A stretch of 64,000 bases of DNA, taken from contig NZ_CP097289.1 of the NCBI RefSeq assembly GCF_023498005.1, positions 1,922,001 to 1,986,000 of the forward strand, written 5' to 3'. The notes under the pieces were generated by a model. That model was given only the letters and a program-made list of their open reading frames with translations, was not told where the DNA came from and did no database searches. The position numbers were made by a program, and so were the translations under genes. Source of the stretch: Streptomyces durmitorensis (GTDB lineage Bacteria; Actinomycetota; Actinomycetes; Streptomycetales; Streptomycetaceae). This document shows positions 18,964 through 27,657 of the stretch, one piece after another (position 1 is the stretch's first letter; each line of letters opens with the position of its first letter).

Positions 18964-19389
18964 TCAGGCGAGCTTGGCCGTCAGCGTGATGGTCGTGCCC
19001 GTCAGCGCCTGGCTCACGGGGCAGTTCTTCTTGGCGTCCTCGGCGGCGGCGACGAACGCGGCCTCTTCGATGCCCGGCACCGTGCCCTCGACGGTGAGGT
19101 GGATGCCGGTGATGCCGGTGCCCGGCTGGAACGTCACGTCGGCCGACGTGACCAGGCGGGTGGGCGGGGTGCCCGCGCTGTTCAGACCGTTCGAGAAGGC
19201 CATGGAGAAGCAGCTGGAGTGCGCGGCGGCGATCAGCTCTTCCGGGCTGGTCTTGCCGTTGGCCTGCTCGGCGCGGGACGGCCAGGACACGGCCTGCTCC
19301 CCGATCCCGGAGGAGTCGAAGGTGACGGTGCCCGAGCCCTCCGTCAGGTTGCCTTCCCAGACCGTGTGCGCGGAGCGCGTGGTAGCCAC
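18964..19389 (-). CDS. OsmC-family peroxiredoxin
   Basis: A 141-residue OsmC/Ohr-superfamily thiol peroxidase that reduces organic hydroperoxides in the cytosol. The two redox cysteines are C60 (AAHSSCFSMAFSN) and C123 (KKNCPVSQAL), and an Arg-containing WPSRAE segment supplies the usual active-site charge. The pattern is nearer to OsmC than to Ohr. Start GTG 19389 is chosen because GAAGGG lies 9 nt upstream; earlier in-frame codons lack a site. It is downstream of the truncated TetR gene on the same strand. Confidence 0.88.
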   Translation of the reverse strand: MATTRSAHTVWEGNLTEGSGTVTFDSSGIGEQAVSWPSRAEQANGKTSPEELIAAAHSSCFSMAFSNGLNSAGTPPTRLVTSADVTFQPGTGITGIHLTVEGTVPGIEEAAFVAAAEDAKKNCPVSQALTGTTITLTAKLA

Positions 19390-19421
19390 GATGTTGATCC
19401 CTTCAGTGCGGTTCCGAGATG

Positions 19422-19433
19422 CGTTCCGGAACG
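19422..19433. promoter_or_regulatory. Perfect 12-bp palindrome upstream of osmC-like gene
   Basis: CGTTCCGGAACG is its own reverse complement and lies 33-44 nt upstream of the OsmC GTG, where the -10/-35 of this gene should be. It is a candidate operator; the cognate regulator is unknown, and the adjacent TetR gene appears to have lost its DNA-binding part. Confidence 0.4.
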
Positions 19434-19552
19434 TCCGTGCACCCATCCGATCACACCCTGACTCGGCGCACGCGGAAGACCGGCCCTCGGACGGTGAACG
19501 GCAGGCGGCCACCGGGCGGCCCAAGCGGGCGCGGGCGACGGGAGGTTCCGCC

Positions 19553-20050
19553 TCAGCGGTCGCCCTGGCCGGCCAGCCGCCGCACGAGTGCGATCAGCGC
19601 GTCCCGTTCCGTCTCCGGCCGCTGCTCCCCGCCGAAGATCATCCGAACCGCCTGGGGAACGCTGAACCACCAGGCCCCGAGGGCCAGTACGGCATAGAAC
19701 AGCGCCCGGGGATCGAGGGTCGGGCCCAGGGTGCCGTCGCTCTGGGCCTGAGCGTGGGCCTCGACCCTGGCCCCGTAGGTCACGGTGCGCTCGGGCTCCT
19801 TGAGGGCGGGGGCACCCTTGTCGCGCAGGCCCTCCCAGTGCAGGAGCCGGATGAACTGGGGGCGGGAGCGGTGGTAGTCGTACAGCCGGCCCGCGTAGTC
19901 GCCGAGGTCGGCGGCCTGTTCGACGGTGATGGGGATGGTGGTGGCGATGCGGTCGAGCTCGGCCTCCAGGACGTGCCCGAAGAGCTTCTCCTTGTTGCCG
20001 AAGTACTGGTAGAGCAGCGCCTGCCGGGTGCGTGCGGTGTCCCAGGCCAT
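19553..20050 (-). pseudogene. TetR-family regulator lacking most of its helix-turn-helix
   Basis: From ATG 20050 the frame gives 165 residues: it starts abruptly at MAWDTARTRQALLYQYFGNKEKLF, which corresponds to the end of the TetR recognition helix, and continues with a normal ligand-binding domain to GQGDR. Intact TetR proteins have about 45 more residues before the YQYFGNKE motif. The upstream frame stays open but its sequence (GTISKQLVGYP...) does not resemble TetR helices 1-2, and no missing piece is seen in the other frames nearby. Most likely a 5' deletion or rearrangement with a breakpoint near 20045. If expressed, the product could dimerise but hardly bind DNA. Confidence 0.65.
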
Positions 20051-20337
20051 GGCGCATGGATACCCAACCAGTTGTTTGGAGATGGTTCCGGCCGCGTGCT
20101 GGCTCTCGGTCTTCCCGACCCTCACCGTCCTGGGGCTGCTCTTCCACTCCTGGCTCGCGCCCGGCTGCAGAAGATCCGCGGCAGGCTCCTCAGCAGGGAG
20201 AACCGGGGTTCCTGAGGCTCCACGGCAGTCCCGGTGCGCGGTCGCTATGGCCGAAATCGCAACTGTGCAAGGCGCGCCTGCGGTGACACTTTGAGGCCCC
20301 CTCGCACCCACGAGGAGATCACTCAGGGGGTTTGGCC

Positions 20338-21975
20338 ATGCGCATGAATTACACGGACCGCGGTCCGTCCCCGCTCGAAGGAGCGAAGCCCGGAGCCGCA
20401 GGTACCCGCGACTCGACGTTCGGCTGGTGGGGCGCCTTCAGCATCCAGAAGTTCGTCAACCAGTCGTCTCTCTTCCACACGCACGCCGATGCCACCGGGT
20501 GGCTCGCGTACCTCCAGCAGTTCTACGACCGCAACTTCTGGTTCGCGGACGGCGGGGCACAGGTCTGGGCGTACGAGGAGACGTACGACAACTGGCAGGA
20601 CCGCTACGGGATGGACTCGGTGGTCGCCGTCTACCACTCGGGCCACGGCGGCATGGACAACAACGGCGTCTTCTTCGCGCCGCTTGGCGCGGTCTGGGAC
20701 GGCCGCAGCGACGCGGTCTCGAACCGGATGGCACTGGGCAACGAGAAGGCGAACTACGTCTTCTGGTCGACCTGCACCTCGCTGCGGGTCCTCGGCGGGC
20801 ACTCCCCGATCCGCACCTGGGCGGGGCCCAACATCGGCTTCCGCATGATCTTCGGGTTCGAGACCGTCAGCATCGACAGCCCGGACTACGGCAAGAAGTT
20901 CTGGGAGAAGTGGCGGGCCGGGCAGACGTTCACCGACGCGTGGCTGAACGCGAGCTGGGACATCTACAAGGGTCAGGCGCCCTCGGTCTGCGCGGTCGGC
21001 ACCAACCAGGCCGACGCCACCGCCCGCCTCAACGGCGAGCGGACCCTCTACCGCGAGCACGTGCCGGACAACTGGTACGCGTGGCGCTGGTTCAACGCGC
21101 GCGACAGCCTCAGGCAGCCGCTGGCGCAGGTGCCGAGCAGCCCGCAGATCGTCCAGCTCGCGCCGCGCGACCCGGGCGAGGAGCTCACCAGGATGGGCCG
21201 CATCGCCGACTTCCCGTCGGCGGCGCTGCAAGAGGTGCAGGTCGAGCGGCAGGGCGTGCTCAGCGCCACCTCGGGCGACCGGACGATCTCCACGGCTCCG
21301 CACGCCATCCGGTGGGTCAAGCTCGCCGAGACCAACCAGCGCAACCTGCGGCAGCTGCCCACCGACCAGGCCGTCGAGACGGCGCGCACCTTCGCCGAGC
21401 AGCACGCCGACGGCGCCGAACTGGTCGTCGACAGCGTGCACGACCTGATGCAGAACTCCGGGGCGAAGGACGGCTCCGAGCTCGGGCAGCCGGTGTCCCT
21501 CGAGACGCATGTGACGTTCCGGCAGGTCTTCGACGGCGTACCGGTCATCACGCCCGACCGCGGTCTCATCCGCGTGGCGCTCGACAACGACGGGACCGTC
21601 GTCCAGGCGCAGATCTCCACGCGCGAGACCACCGGCACGACGCGCGAGCCGAGCACCGACATCGCGCCGCCCCCCGCAGGCGGCAAGGCGGCGGCTGCCA
21701 CGCCGCGGGCCCGCGACCCGCACGAGGCGCTCGCGGCGGCGCAGCGGAAGCTGCTCGCCGAGCTCGCCACCGTCACGGCCGACGCCGAGCAGGGCGGCAA
21801 GGGCGCGAGGGCGCAGCAGGAGCCGCAGGTCAGGGACGTGCCGGGCACGTTCGACGTCGGCTATGAGATCGAGGGCAACGAGGCCTACCCGGCCGCCCGC
21901 AAGCTGATCGAGATCGGCCCGCCCGACGGCATGTTCACCACCCGCCGCTGGGTGGTCGCGCCGCTCGCCAGGTAG
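20338..21975 (+). CDS. DUF6345-like protein with caspase-type His/Cys pair
   Basis: A 545-residue protein with no signal peptide. Residues ~25-230 resemble the uncharacterised DUF6345 group and show features of a clan CD (caspase/gingipain-like) fold: a hydrophobic strand VVAVYHSGHGG ending in H103, then YVFWSTCTSL with C146 about 43 residues later. A long second half follows with repeat-like beta segments (VTFRQVFDGVPVI, resembling a PepSY/FTP propeptide-type motif) and a charged helical region rich in Ala and Glu. Start at ATG 20338 follows CAGGGGG. Peptidase activity is inference only. It stands alone between the broken TetR gene and a convergent permease. Confidence 0.6.
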   Translation: MRMNYTDRGPSPLEGAKPGAAGTRDSTFGWWGAFSIQKFVNQSSLFHTHADATGWLAYLQQFYDRNFWFADGGAQVWAYEETYDNWQDRYGMDSVVAVYHSGHGGMDNNGVFFAPLGAVWDGRSDAVSNRMALGNEKANYVFWSTCTSLRVLGGHSPIRTWAGPNIGFRMIFGFETVSIDSPDYGKKFWEKWRAGQTFTDAWLNASWDIYKGQAPSVCAVGTNQADATARLNGERTLYREHVPDNWYAWRWFNARDSLRQPLAQVPSSPQIVQLAPRDPGEELTRMGRIADFPSAALQEVQVERQGVLSATSGDRTISTAPHAIRWVKLAETNQRNLRQLPTDQAVETARTFAEQHADGAELVVDSVHDLMQNSGAKDGSELGQPVSLETHVTFRQVFDGVPVITPDRGLIRVALDNDGTVVQAQISTRETTGTTREPSTDIAPPPAGGKAAAATPRARDPHEALAAAQRKLLAELATVTADAEQGGKGARAQQEPQVRDVPGTFDVGYEIEGNEAYPAARKLIEIGPPDGMFTTRRWVVAPLAR

Positions 21976-21992
21976 TGGTCGTGGGCTAGCAG

Positions 21993-23393
21993 TCAGTGGG
22001 TGGCGGTCCGCTCCTTGCGGGCCGCCATCCACGCGTGGACGAGCACGCCCGCGAAGAGGAACAGGACGCCCTGGTAGACGGCCGCGTATCCGGACCCGGC
22101 GACCAGCCACATGGAGAACCCGCACGCGATGCCCGCGAGGACGCCGTCCCGCACCAGGCGGGCCCGGTTGACGCGCTCGCCCTGTCCGGAGACGAGGAAG
22201 TAGATCTGCGCGGCGGTGGCCAGGAGGTAGGGCACGGTCGCGGTGAACGTGGTGATCAGGACGAGGGACTCGAAGACGCCGCTCGATCCGGCCGTGTAGT
22301 TGTAGACGGTGAGCAGCGAGGCGAGGACGACGGTGACCAGGACGCCCATGGTCGGCACGCCGCGCCGCTTCCTCGCGAAGGCCGGCGGGAAGAGGCCGTC
22401 CTTGGCGGCCGCGTACGGCGTCTGGGCGCTCAGCAGGGTCCAGCCGTTCAGGGCGCCGAGGATCGACACGACCGCGGCGCACGCCACCGCCGTACCGCCC
22501 CAGGAGCCGCCGAACATGACGTTGACGGCGTCCGAGAACGGCGCGGTGGAGCCGACGAGCTTGTCGTGGGCGACGGTGCCGAAGACGGCGATGGTGCCGA
22601 GCAGGTAGACGAGGGCGGCGCCGAGGGTGCCGAGGATGGTGGCGCGCCCGACGTTGCGCCGCGGGTCGCGCACTTCACCGGCGCTGACGGCGGCCGACTC
22701 CACTCCCAGGTAGGAGAAGAGCAGGATCGCGGCGGAGGCGGAGATCGCACCGACCGGGCTGTCGTCGCTCGCCTGGAAAGGCCCGAGGTTGGCGCTGTCG
22801 AAGAAGAAGAGCCCGCCGACCGCGACGAGGATCAGCGGCAGGAACTTCAAGACGGTGGCGACGACCTGGACCGCGCCGACGTACCGCGTGCCCGCGAAGT
22901 TCGCGAGCGCGGGCAGGAGTTGCAGCACGAGAGCGGCCAGGCAGGCGGTCCACTTGTGGTCGCCCACCGGTATCAGGACGTCGAGATAGCCGACGGCCGC
23001 CACGGCGAGCGCGGCGTTCGACACCCAGGCGGTGGCCCAGTAGGACCAGGCCGCGAGGAATCCCGCGAAGTCACCGAAGGCCTCGCGCGCGTAGACGTAC
23101 GGTCCGCCGGTGCGCGGATCGCGCTGCGCGAGCCGCCCGAAGACCAGGGCGAGGGCGATCGCGCCCAGGGTCAGGACGCCGAACGCGACGAGGCTGATGG
23201 TCCCGAAGGGGGCGACGGAGGCCGGGAGCAGGAAGATGCCGCCGCCGATGATGTTGCCCATGACGAGGCAGGTGGCGATGGGGAGTCCGAAGCGGCGAGC
23301 GTGCTTGCTGGGCTGCTCCTCGGGCCGCTCTGTCCGCTGTTCTTCCTGGTCGGGGGCCGGAGCCGTCTTGATCGCGGTTCCGGTGTCGTGCAT
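21993..23393 (-). CDS. APC-superfamily amino acid/polyamine permease
   Basis: A 466-residue membrane transporter with about 12 helices. The first helix carries MGNIIGGGIFLLPASVAPFG, the substrate-binding Gly-rich loop of APC antiporters such as AdiC and PotE, and TGGPYVYAREAFGDFAGF follows helix 2. The charged N-terminus (residues 1-30, many Glu) is cytosolic. Start ATG 23393 follows GAGAGG by about 9 nt. The exact substrate (arginine/agmatine, lysine/cadaverine or other) cannot be told. It lies 82 bp downstream of the phosphodiesterase gene, same strand. Confidence 0.85.
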   Translation of the reverse strand: MHDTGTAIKTAPAPDQEEQRTERPEEQPSKHARRFGLPIATCLVMGNIIGGGIFLLPASVAPFGTISLVAFGVLTLGAIALALVFGRLAQRDPRTGGPYVYAREAFGDFAGFLAAWSYWATAWVSNAALAVAAVGYLDVLIPVGDHKWTACLAALVLQLLPALANFAGTRYVGAVQVVATVLKFLPLILVAVGGLFFFDSANLGPFQASDDSPVGAISASAAILLFSYLGVESAAVSAGEVRDPRRNVGRATILGTLGAALVYLLGTIAVFGTVAHDKLVGSTAPFSDAVNVMFGGSWGGTAVACAAVVSILGALNGWTLLSAQTPYAAAKDGLFPPAFARKRRGVPTMGVLVTVVLASLLTVYNYTAGSSGVFESLVLITTFTATVPYLLATAAQIYFLVSGQGERVNRARLVRDGVLAGIACGFSMWLVAGSGYAAVYQGVLFLFAGVLVHAWMAARKERTATH

Positions 23394-23475
23394 GGGGTGG
23401 TGCCTCTCATCGTGCCGGACGCCCGGGATCGCCGGGGCGTCAGACATGGTCGGACACGGCGGGAACCGCGCAAAA

Positions 23476-25644
23476 TCAGCGCGTTTTGTCCTGCGCGGCA
23501 GGGTCGACGGCCGCAAAAGCTGTGCCGCCGAGGTCACCCGACCGGGAATCGTCCGCAGCCCCGGCAACCCCTCCCACCAGCGGAATCTCGGGTCCTTGGT
23601 ACTCGCCGAGCCAGCGCCGGAGCACGTCGTGCACCCGCTCGGCGCCGACGAGTTCGTGCCCCTCGTCGAGCGGCGCGGAGAGTACGAGGGGCGAGAGGAG
23701 GAAGGGGTGGGCCTGGGCGCCGCCGAGTCCGCCGTGCGAGCCGATCTGCTCCTCGAAGGCGAGGACTTCGCCGTCCTGGGGGTCGTACCAGGAGTTGACC
23801 ATGACGTCGGCGACGTGCGGGAAGCCGTCGGTGCGGCGCACGGCGTCGGCGGCGCCGGGCCCGAAGTCGGCGAGCGGCCCGAGGTCGCCCGTGTCCTCGT
23901 CGAGATACACCTCGGAGCCGCGTGCGCCGAGGACGACCGGGCCGCGCTCCTGACTGCGTACGAGGAGGAAGCCGATGCCCGGGTGGTTGGCGAGGGTGGG
24001 CAGGAGCGCCGGGTGGCGCAGGTCGATCTCCTCGCGGGTCATGCGGCGTGGGACGTCGGGGAAGGAGACGAGGCCGAGGTTGCCGGACGCGAGGACGATG
24101 GGCTCCGCGCGGCGGGCGGGGCGGTGCTCTCCCGCGCCCTCCTCGACGGGGCGGCGCAGGGCGGTGCGGACCGTCGAGCGGGCCTCGGCACCGCTGTGCG
24201 TGCGCTGGGCCCTGCGCGGCACGGGAAGGCCGCAGCCGGCCCTGACGAGGTCGCCGAGGGTGAGGCCGTAGCGGGCGCGGAAGGTCTCGCCCGGGCTCTG
24301 GCCGTGGTCGGAGAGGACCACGATGCGGTAGGCGCGGGGGGCGTGTTCGGCGACCTTCGCGATCAGCGCGAGGGACCGGTCGAGCCGCTGGAGCACCTTG
24401 TCCACGTCGCTGCCGACGGGCCCCGAGTGGTGGGCCACTTCGTCGTACGCGACGAGGTCGGCGTAGACCGCGCTGCGCCCGGCGAGCATGTCCCCTATGA
24501 CGGCGGCGACGACGACATCGCGTTCGACGACGGTCGCGAAGGCGCGGATGAAGGGGTAGAGCCCGCCACGGCCGATGCGCGGGCGGCGCTTTTTGATCCG
24601 GGCGCGGGTCGACTCGCCGATCTCCCGGCCGACTTCGGCGACGAAGGACAGGGCGGTGCGGACGGCGTTGGCGGGGTCGGAGAAGTAGGCGAAGTACCCG
24701 GCGCGCGAGCGGTTCTTCCTGCCGCGGCGTGCGGCCATGGAGAGCACGAGGGCGAGCTGCTCGGCGCCGCCGCTGAAGAGGTTGCCGCGGCTGGCTCCGT
24801 CGAAGGTGAGCAGGCCGCCGTCGCCGGTGCGCTCGATGGCGCGGCGCTGGAGTTCGACGGCGGACGCGGGCCGGTTGGAGACCATGACCTCGCCGGTGTC
24901 CTTCTCGTACCAGCGGAAGGCGGGGACGTCGTGGTTCGAGCCGTGCAGGATGCCGAGCTGGCTGGCCCCTGTCTGGCTCGACCAGTCGGTGCGCCAGGGC
25001 GTGAGGCGATGGCTGGGCGCACCGTCCTGTCCCAGCCAGCCCGCGACGGTCGGCATCAGGCCCTTGTCCGCGGCGGTGCGCAGGACGTCGTGGCCGACGC
25101 CGTCGAGCTGGATGAAGACGGTGCCGGGCGGGACGGGGCCGACGTGCCCTTCGGCACGGCGGCGGCGCCTGCGGTCGGCGAGGCGGTAGAGGCGGCGGCG
25201 GTAGGCGTCGTCGTCGCGGACGGCGAGGGCGCCGCCGGTGGCGGAGGCGACGGCGGACATGACGGCGGCGACCACGACGGCGGTCTCCGGGTTGGCGTCA
25301 CCGCGGCCGTCGGGGATCAGCCTCAGGGCGAGCAGGAGCAGCGACCCGTTGAGGAAGAAGGCGAGAAGACCGAGCACGAGCGCGGGCACGAGCAGCAGCG
25401 CCCGCACGAGCAGGGGCCACACCAGCGAGGAGAGCAGGCCGAAGGCGCCTGCGCCCAGGGCGGCGGTGACGGCGATGCGGGTGGCGCTGTCGCCGTCGTC
25501 GGACTGCAACTGGAAGTCCGGCAGGATCCCGGCGAGCGCGAGCATGGTGAGCGTACTGACCAGCCACACCGCGACGGAGCGCCACAGTGCGCTGCCGACC
25601 GCCCGCCATCGCCCTCGCCCCACGCCCGCCGCCTCACGTTTCAT
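23476..25644 (-). CDS. Membrane-anchored alkaline-phosphatase-superfamily phosphodiesterase with holin-like N-terminus
   Basis: A 722-residue fusion. Residues ~20-145 contain four hydrophobic helices resembling the phage-holin-like domain seen in actinobacterial proteins of this length. The rest is a nucleotide pyrophosphatase/phosphodiesterase fold: metal-binding FIQLDGVGHD (D181), nucleophile region WSSQTGASQLG (T225), YDEVAHHSG (Asp and His ligands), VVLSDHGQSPGETF and the late His in SHGGLGG. Predicted to hydrolyse a phosphodiester or phosphonate head group at the membrane; substrate unknown. Start ATG 25644 (MKREAAG) fits homologue lengths. No phage genes are nearby, so lysis is not implied. 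Confidence 0.82.
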   Translation of the reverse strand: MKREAAGVGRGRWRAVGSALWRSVAVWLVSTLTMLALAGILPDFQLQSDDGDSATRIAVTAALGAGAFGLLSSLVWPLLVRALLLVPALVLGLLAFFLNGSLLLLALRLIPDGRGDANPETAVVVAAVMSAVASATGGALAVRDDDAYRRRLYRLADRRRRRRAEGHVGPVPPGTVFIQLDGVGHDVLRTAADKGLMPTVAGWLGQDGAPSHRLTPWRTDWSSQTGASQLGILHGSNHDVPAFRWYEKDTGEVMVSNRPASAVELQRRAIERTGDGGLLTFDGASRGNLFSGGAEQLALVLSMAARRGRKNRSRAGYFAYFSDPANAVRTALSFVAEVGREIGESTRARIKKRRPRIGRGGLYPFIRAFATVVERDVVVAAVIGDMLAGRSAVYADLVAYDEVAHHSGPVGSDVDKVLQRLDRSLALIAKVAEHAPRAYRIVVLSDHGQSPGETFRARYGLTLGDLVRAGCGLPVPRRAQRTHSGAEARSTVRTALRRPVEEGAGEHRPARRAEPIVLASGNLGLVSFPDVPRRMTREEIDLRHPALLPTLANHPGIGFLLVRSQERGPVVLGARGSEVYLDEDTGDLGPLADFGPGAADAVRRTDGFPHVADVMVNSWYDPQDGEVLAFEEQIGSHGGLGGAQAHPFLLSPLVLSAPLDEGHELVGAERVHDVLRRWLGEYQGPEIPLVGGVAGAADDSRSGDLGGTAFAAVDPAAQDKTR

Positions 25645-25700
25645 GACAGATCCGGACACCAGCGTGTCACAGGGTGAACGGGTCGGTGGGCGGGGACGGA

Positions 25701-26123
25701 TCAGCGGCCGTCGTATCCCGCGGTCGGCATGGAGAGCCGCCGGTGGACGTGGGCCTTCATCACCGCGTCGTACGACGGTTCCGCGAGGCCCGCCGTCTCG
25801 ATCCGCACACCGCGCCGCCCGCACTCCGCGGTGAACTCGTCCGGCGAGCGCAGCGCGCGGTCCAGGACCCGGCGGCTCGGCACGACGAAGAGGTCCACCA
25901 GGCCTTCGTCGACGTCCGTCCAGAGCACGGCGTGGTCGGCGGGAAGACCCCGGACGACGAGCTCCCGGGTGATGACGTACCCCCGGGCGGTGGCCCACTG
26001 CGCGCACATCTCGTGCTGGCTGCGGGAGTCCACCAGGAAGGGGTCGGCGTCCAGCTCCTCCAGCGGTGTCAGGCTGGCGATCGCCGCGACCCGCAGCACT
26101 GTCACGCTCGCGGCATCTCCCAT
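25701..26123 (-). CDS. Small protein with a degenerate serine-recombinase-like fold
   Basis: A 140-residue cytosolic protein. The segment DSRSQHEMCAQWATARGYVI followed by a strand-helix-strand region (LVDLFVVPSRRVLDRALRSPDEFTAECGRRGVRI) has the layout of a resolvase/invertase N-terminal catalytic domain, but no nucleophilic Ser-Arg pair is evident, so recombination activity is unlikely. Start ATG 26123 follows GAGGGGAA. It lies between the phosphodiesterase gene and the divergent MBL hydrolase. I do not recognise a named family with certainty. Confidence 0.55.
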   Translation of the reverse strand: MGDAASVTVLRVAAIASLTPLEELDADPFLVDSRSQHEMCAQWATARGYVITRELVVRGLPADHAVLWTDVDEGLVDLFVVPSRRVLDRALRSPDEFTAECGRRGVRIETAGLAEPSYDAVMKAHVHRRLSMPTAGYDGR

Positions 26124-26222
26124 CGCGTTCCCCTCACCTCTGGCGTCCTCACCACTGGCGTCAGCCGAAGACCCTACTCCTGGCCGTAGGCTCGTAAACA
26201 GTCGCGCGAAGGAGGAACCGGA

Positions 26223-27011
26223 GTGCCGGTGGAGATCACCTGGTGGGGTCACGCCACCTGCACGGTCGAGGACTCGGGGCTCCGGGTGCTCACCGACCCG
26301 CTGTTCGCCCCTCGCCTCGCCCATCTGCGCCGGCGCAGGGGCGCGCTCCCGCCCCCCGAGGCGGCCGTCGCCGACGCCGTGCTCCTGTCCCATCTGCACG
26401 CCGACCATCTGCATCTGCCGTCCCTCGCGCGGATCGTCCCCGGCACGCGCGTGCTGCTCCCGCGCGGCGCCCGCCGGCAGGTGCCGGGGCTGGCGCGCAG
26501 GCTCTCCCATCTGCATCTCATCGAGGTCGTGCCGGGGGACGAGGTGCGGGTCGGCGACCTCGTCGTCCGCGTGGTGACGGCGCGGCACGACGGGCGGCGG
26601 CTGCCCGTGGGGCCGCACGGCACGCCCGCTCTCGGCTTCGTCGTGCGGGGTGAGGCGCGGACGTACTTCGCCGGGGACACCGGGCTCTTCGACTCGATGG
26701 CCGACGAGGTCGGGGATGTCGACGTGGCGCTGCTTCCGGTCGGCGGCTGGGGGCCGTATCTCGGCCATGGTCACCTCGACGCGGCGCGCGCGGCCGTGGC
26801 GCTGGCGCGGCTCGCGCCGCGCAGCGCGGTTCCGGTGCATTACGGGACGTACTGGCCGATCGGCATGGACGCCGTACGGCCGCATGAATTCCACACTCCG
26901 GGCGAGGAGTTCGTGCGTCAGGCGGCGCGGCTCGCGCCCGAGGTGGCGGTGCACCGGCTGGGGCACGGGGAGAGTGTGCGGCCCGAGGTCACCAAGGGAG
27001 AGCCTCAGTGA
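26223..27011 (+). CDS. MBL-fold metal-dependent hydrolase, UlaG/NAPE-PLD type
   Basis: A 262-residue metallo-beta-lactamase-fold enzyme beginning ITWWGHATCTVE, the N-terminal strand typical of the UlaG/YtkL branch. The zinc motif HxHxDH is H57-L-H59-A-D61-H62, with further ligands in TARHDGR, YFAGDTG and PVHYGTY. Start GTG 26223 follows GAAGGAGG with ideal spacing. The stop overlaps the start of the DedA gene by 4 bp, so both form an operon. Substrate unknown; cytosolic. Confidence 0.88.
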   Translation: MPVEITWWGHATCTVEDSGLRVLTDPLFAPRLAHLRRRRGALPPPEAAVADAVLLSHLHADHLHLPSLARIVPGTRVLLPRGARRQVPGLARRLSHLHLIEVVPGDEVRVGDLVVRVVTARHDGRRLPVGPHGTPALGFVVRGEARTYFAGDTGLFDSMADEVGDVDVALLPVGGWGPYLGHGHLDAARAAVALARLAPRSAVPVHYGTYWPIGMDAVRPHEFHTPGEEFVRQAARLAPEVAVHRLGHGESVRPEVTKGEPQ

Positions 27012-27625
27012 TCCTCGCCGCGGCGGCCCAGGTGCCGCCGGAGTCGACGCAGCAGGCGGTCGGCTATCCCTCGCTCTTCCTGCTCATCGTGCTCGGCGCG
27101 CTGGTGCCGGTGGTGCCCACGGGCGCCCTGGTCAGTTCCGCCGCCGTGGTGGCGGTGCACCAGTCGGCGCCCTTCGCGCTGCTCGTGGTGTTCGGGGTCT
27201 CGGCGCTCGCCGCGTTCCTCGGGGACATGGCGCTGTACTGGCTCGGGCGGCGCGGGATGCGGTCGAAGAACGGTTCGCGGTGGCTCGCGGCGATTCGTGA
27301 CCGGGCGCCCGAGGACCGTCTCGCGCAGGCGCAGGAGAAGCTCGCTGACCACGGCGTCCTGGTCCTCGTGCTCTCCCGTCTCGTCCCCGCCGGGCGCATT
27401 CCGGTGATGCTGGCGTGCCTCATGGCGAAGATGCCGCTGCGCGAGTTCGCGCGCGGGGACGTGCCCGCGTGCCTCGCCTGGGCCGTGACGTACCAGTTGA
27501 TCGGCATTCTCGGCGGCTCCCTCTTCGCGGAGCCGTGGGAGGGCGTGGCGGTGGCGGTCGGTCTGACGGTGCTGATCAGCGTGGCGCCGACGGTGTGGCG
27601 CAGGGTCAGGCGTACGGCGTCCTGA
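27008..27625 (+). CDS. DedA/VTT-family membrane protein
   Basis: A 205-residue DedA (SNARE-associated) protein with the family motif FLGDMALYWLGRRG, a downstream VLSRLVPAGRIPVMLACLMAKMPLREF (the re-entrant loop with conserved Arg and Pro) and terminal transmembrane helices. DedA proteins are linked to undecaprenyl-phosphate or phospholipid translocation and envelope homeostasis. GTG 27008 overlaps the preceding MBL gene stop in a GTGA, implying translational coupling. Confidence 0.87.
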   Translation: MILAAAAQVPPESTQQAVGYPSLFLLIVLGALVPVVPTGALVSSAAVVAVHQSAPFALLVVFGVSALAAFLGDMALYWLGRRGMRSKNGSRWLAAIRDRAPEDRLAQAQEKLADHGVLVLVLSRLVPAGRIPVMLACLMAKMPLREFARGDVPACLAWAVTYQLIGILGGSLFAEPWEGVAVAVGLTVLISVAPTVWRRVRRTAS

Positions 27626-27657
27626 GCGGCCTCGCCGAAGTCCGCTGCGGCGCGGCA

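Noticed and set aside
23476..25644. Prophage lysis gene
   Set aside because: The holin-like part is fused to a phosphodiesterase and no other phage genes are present.
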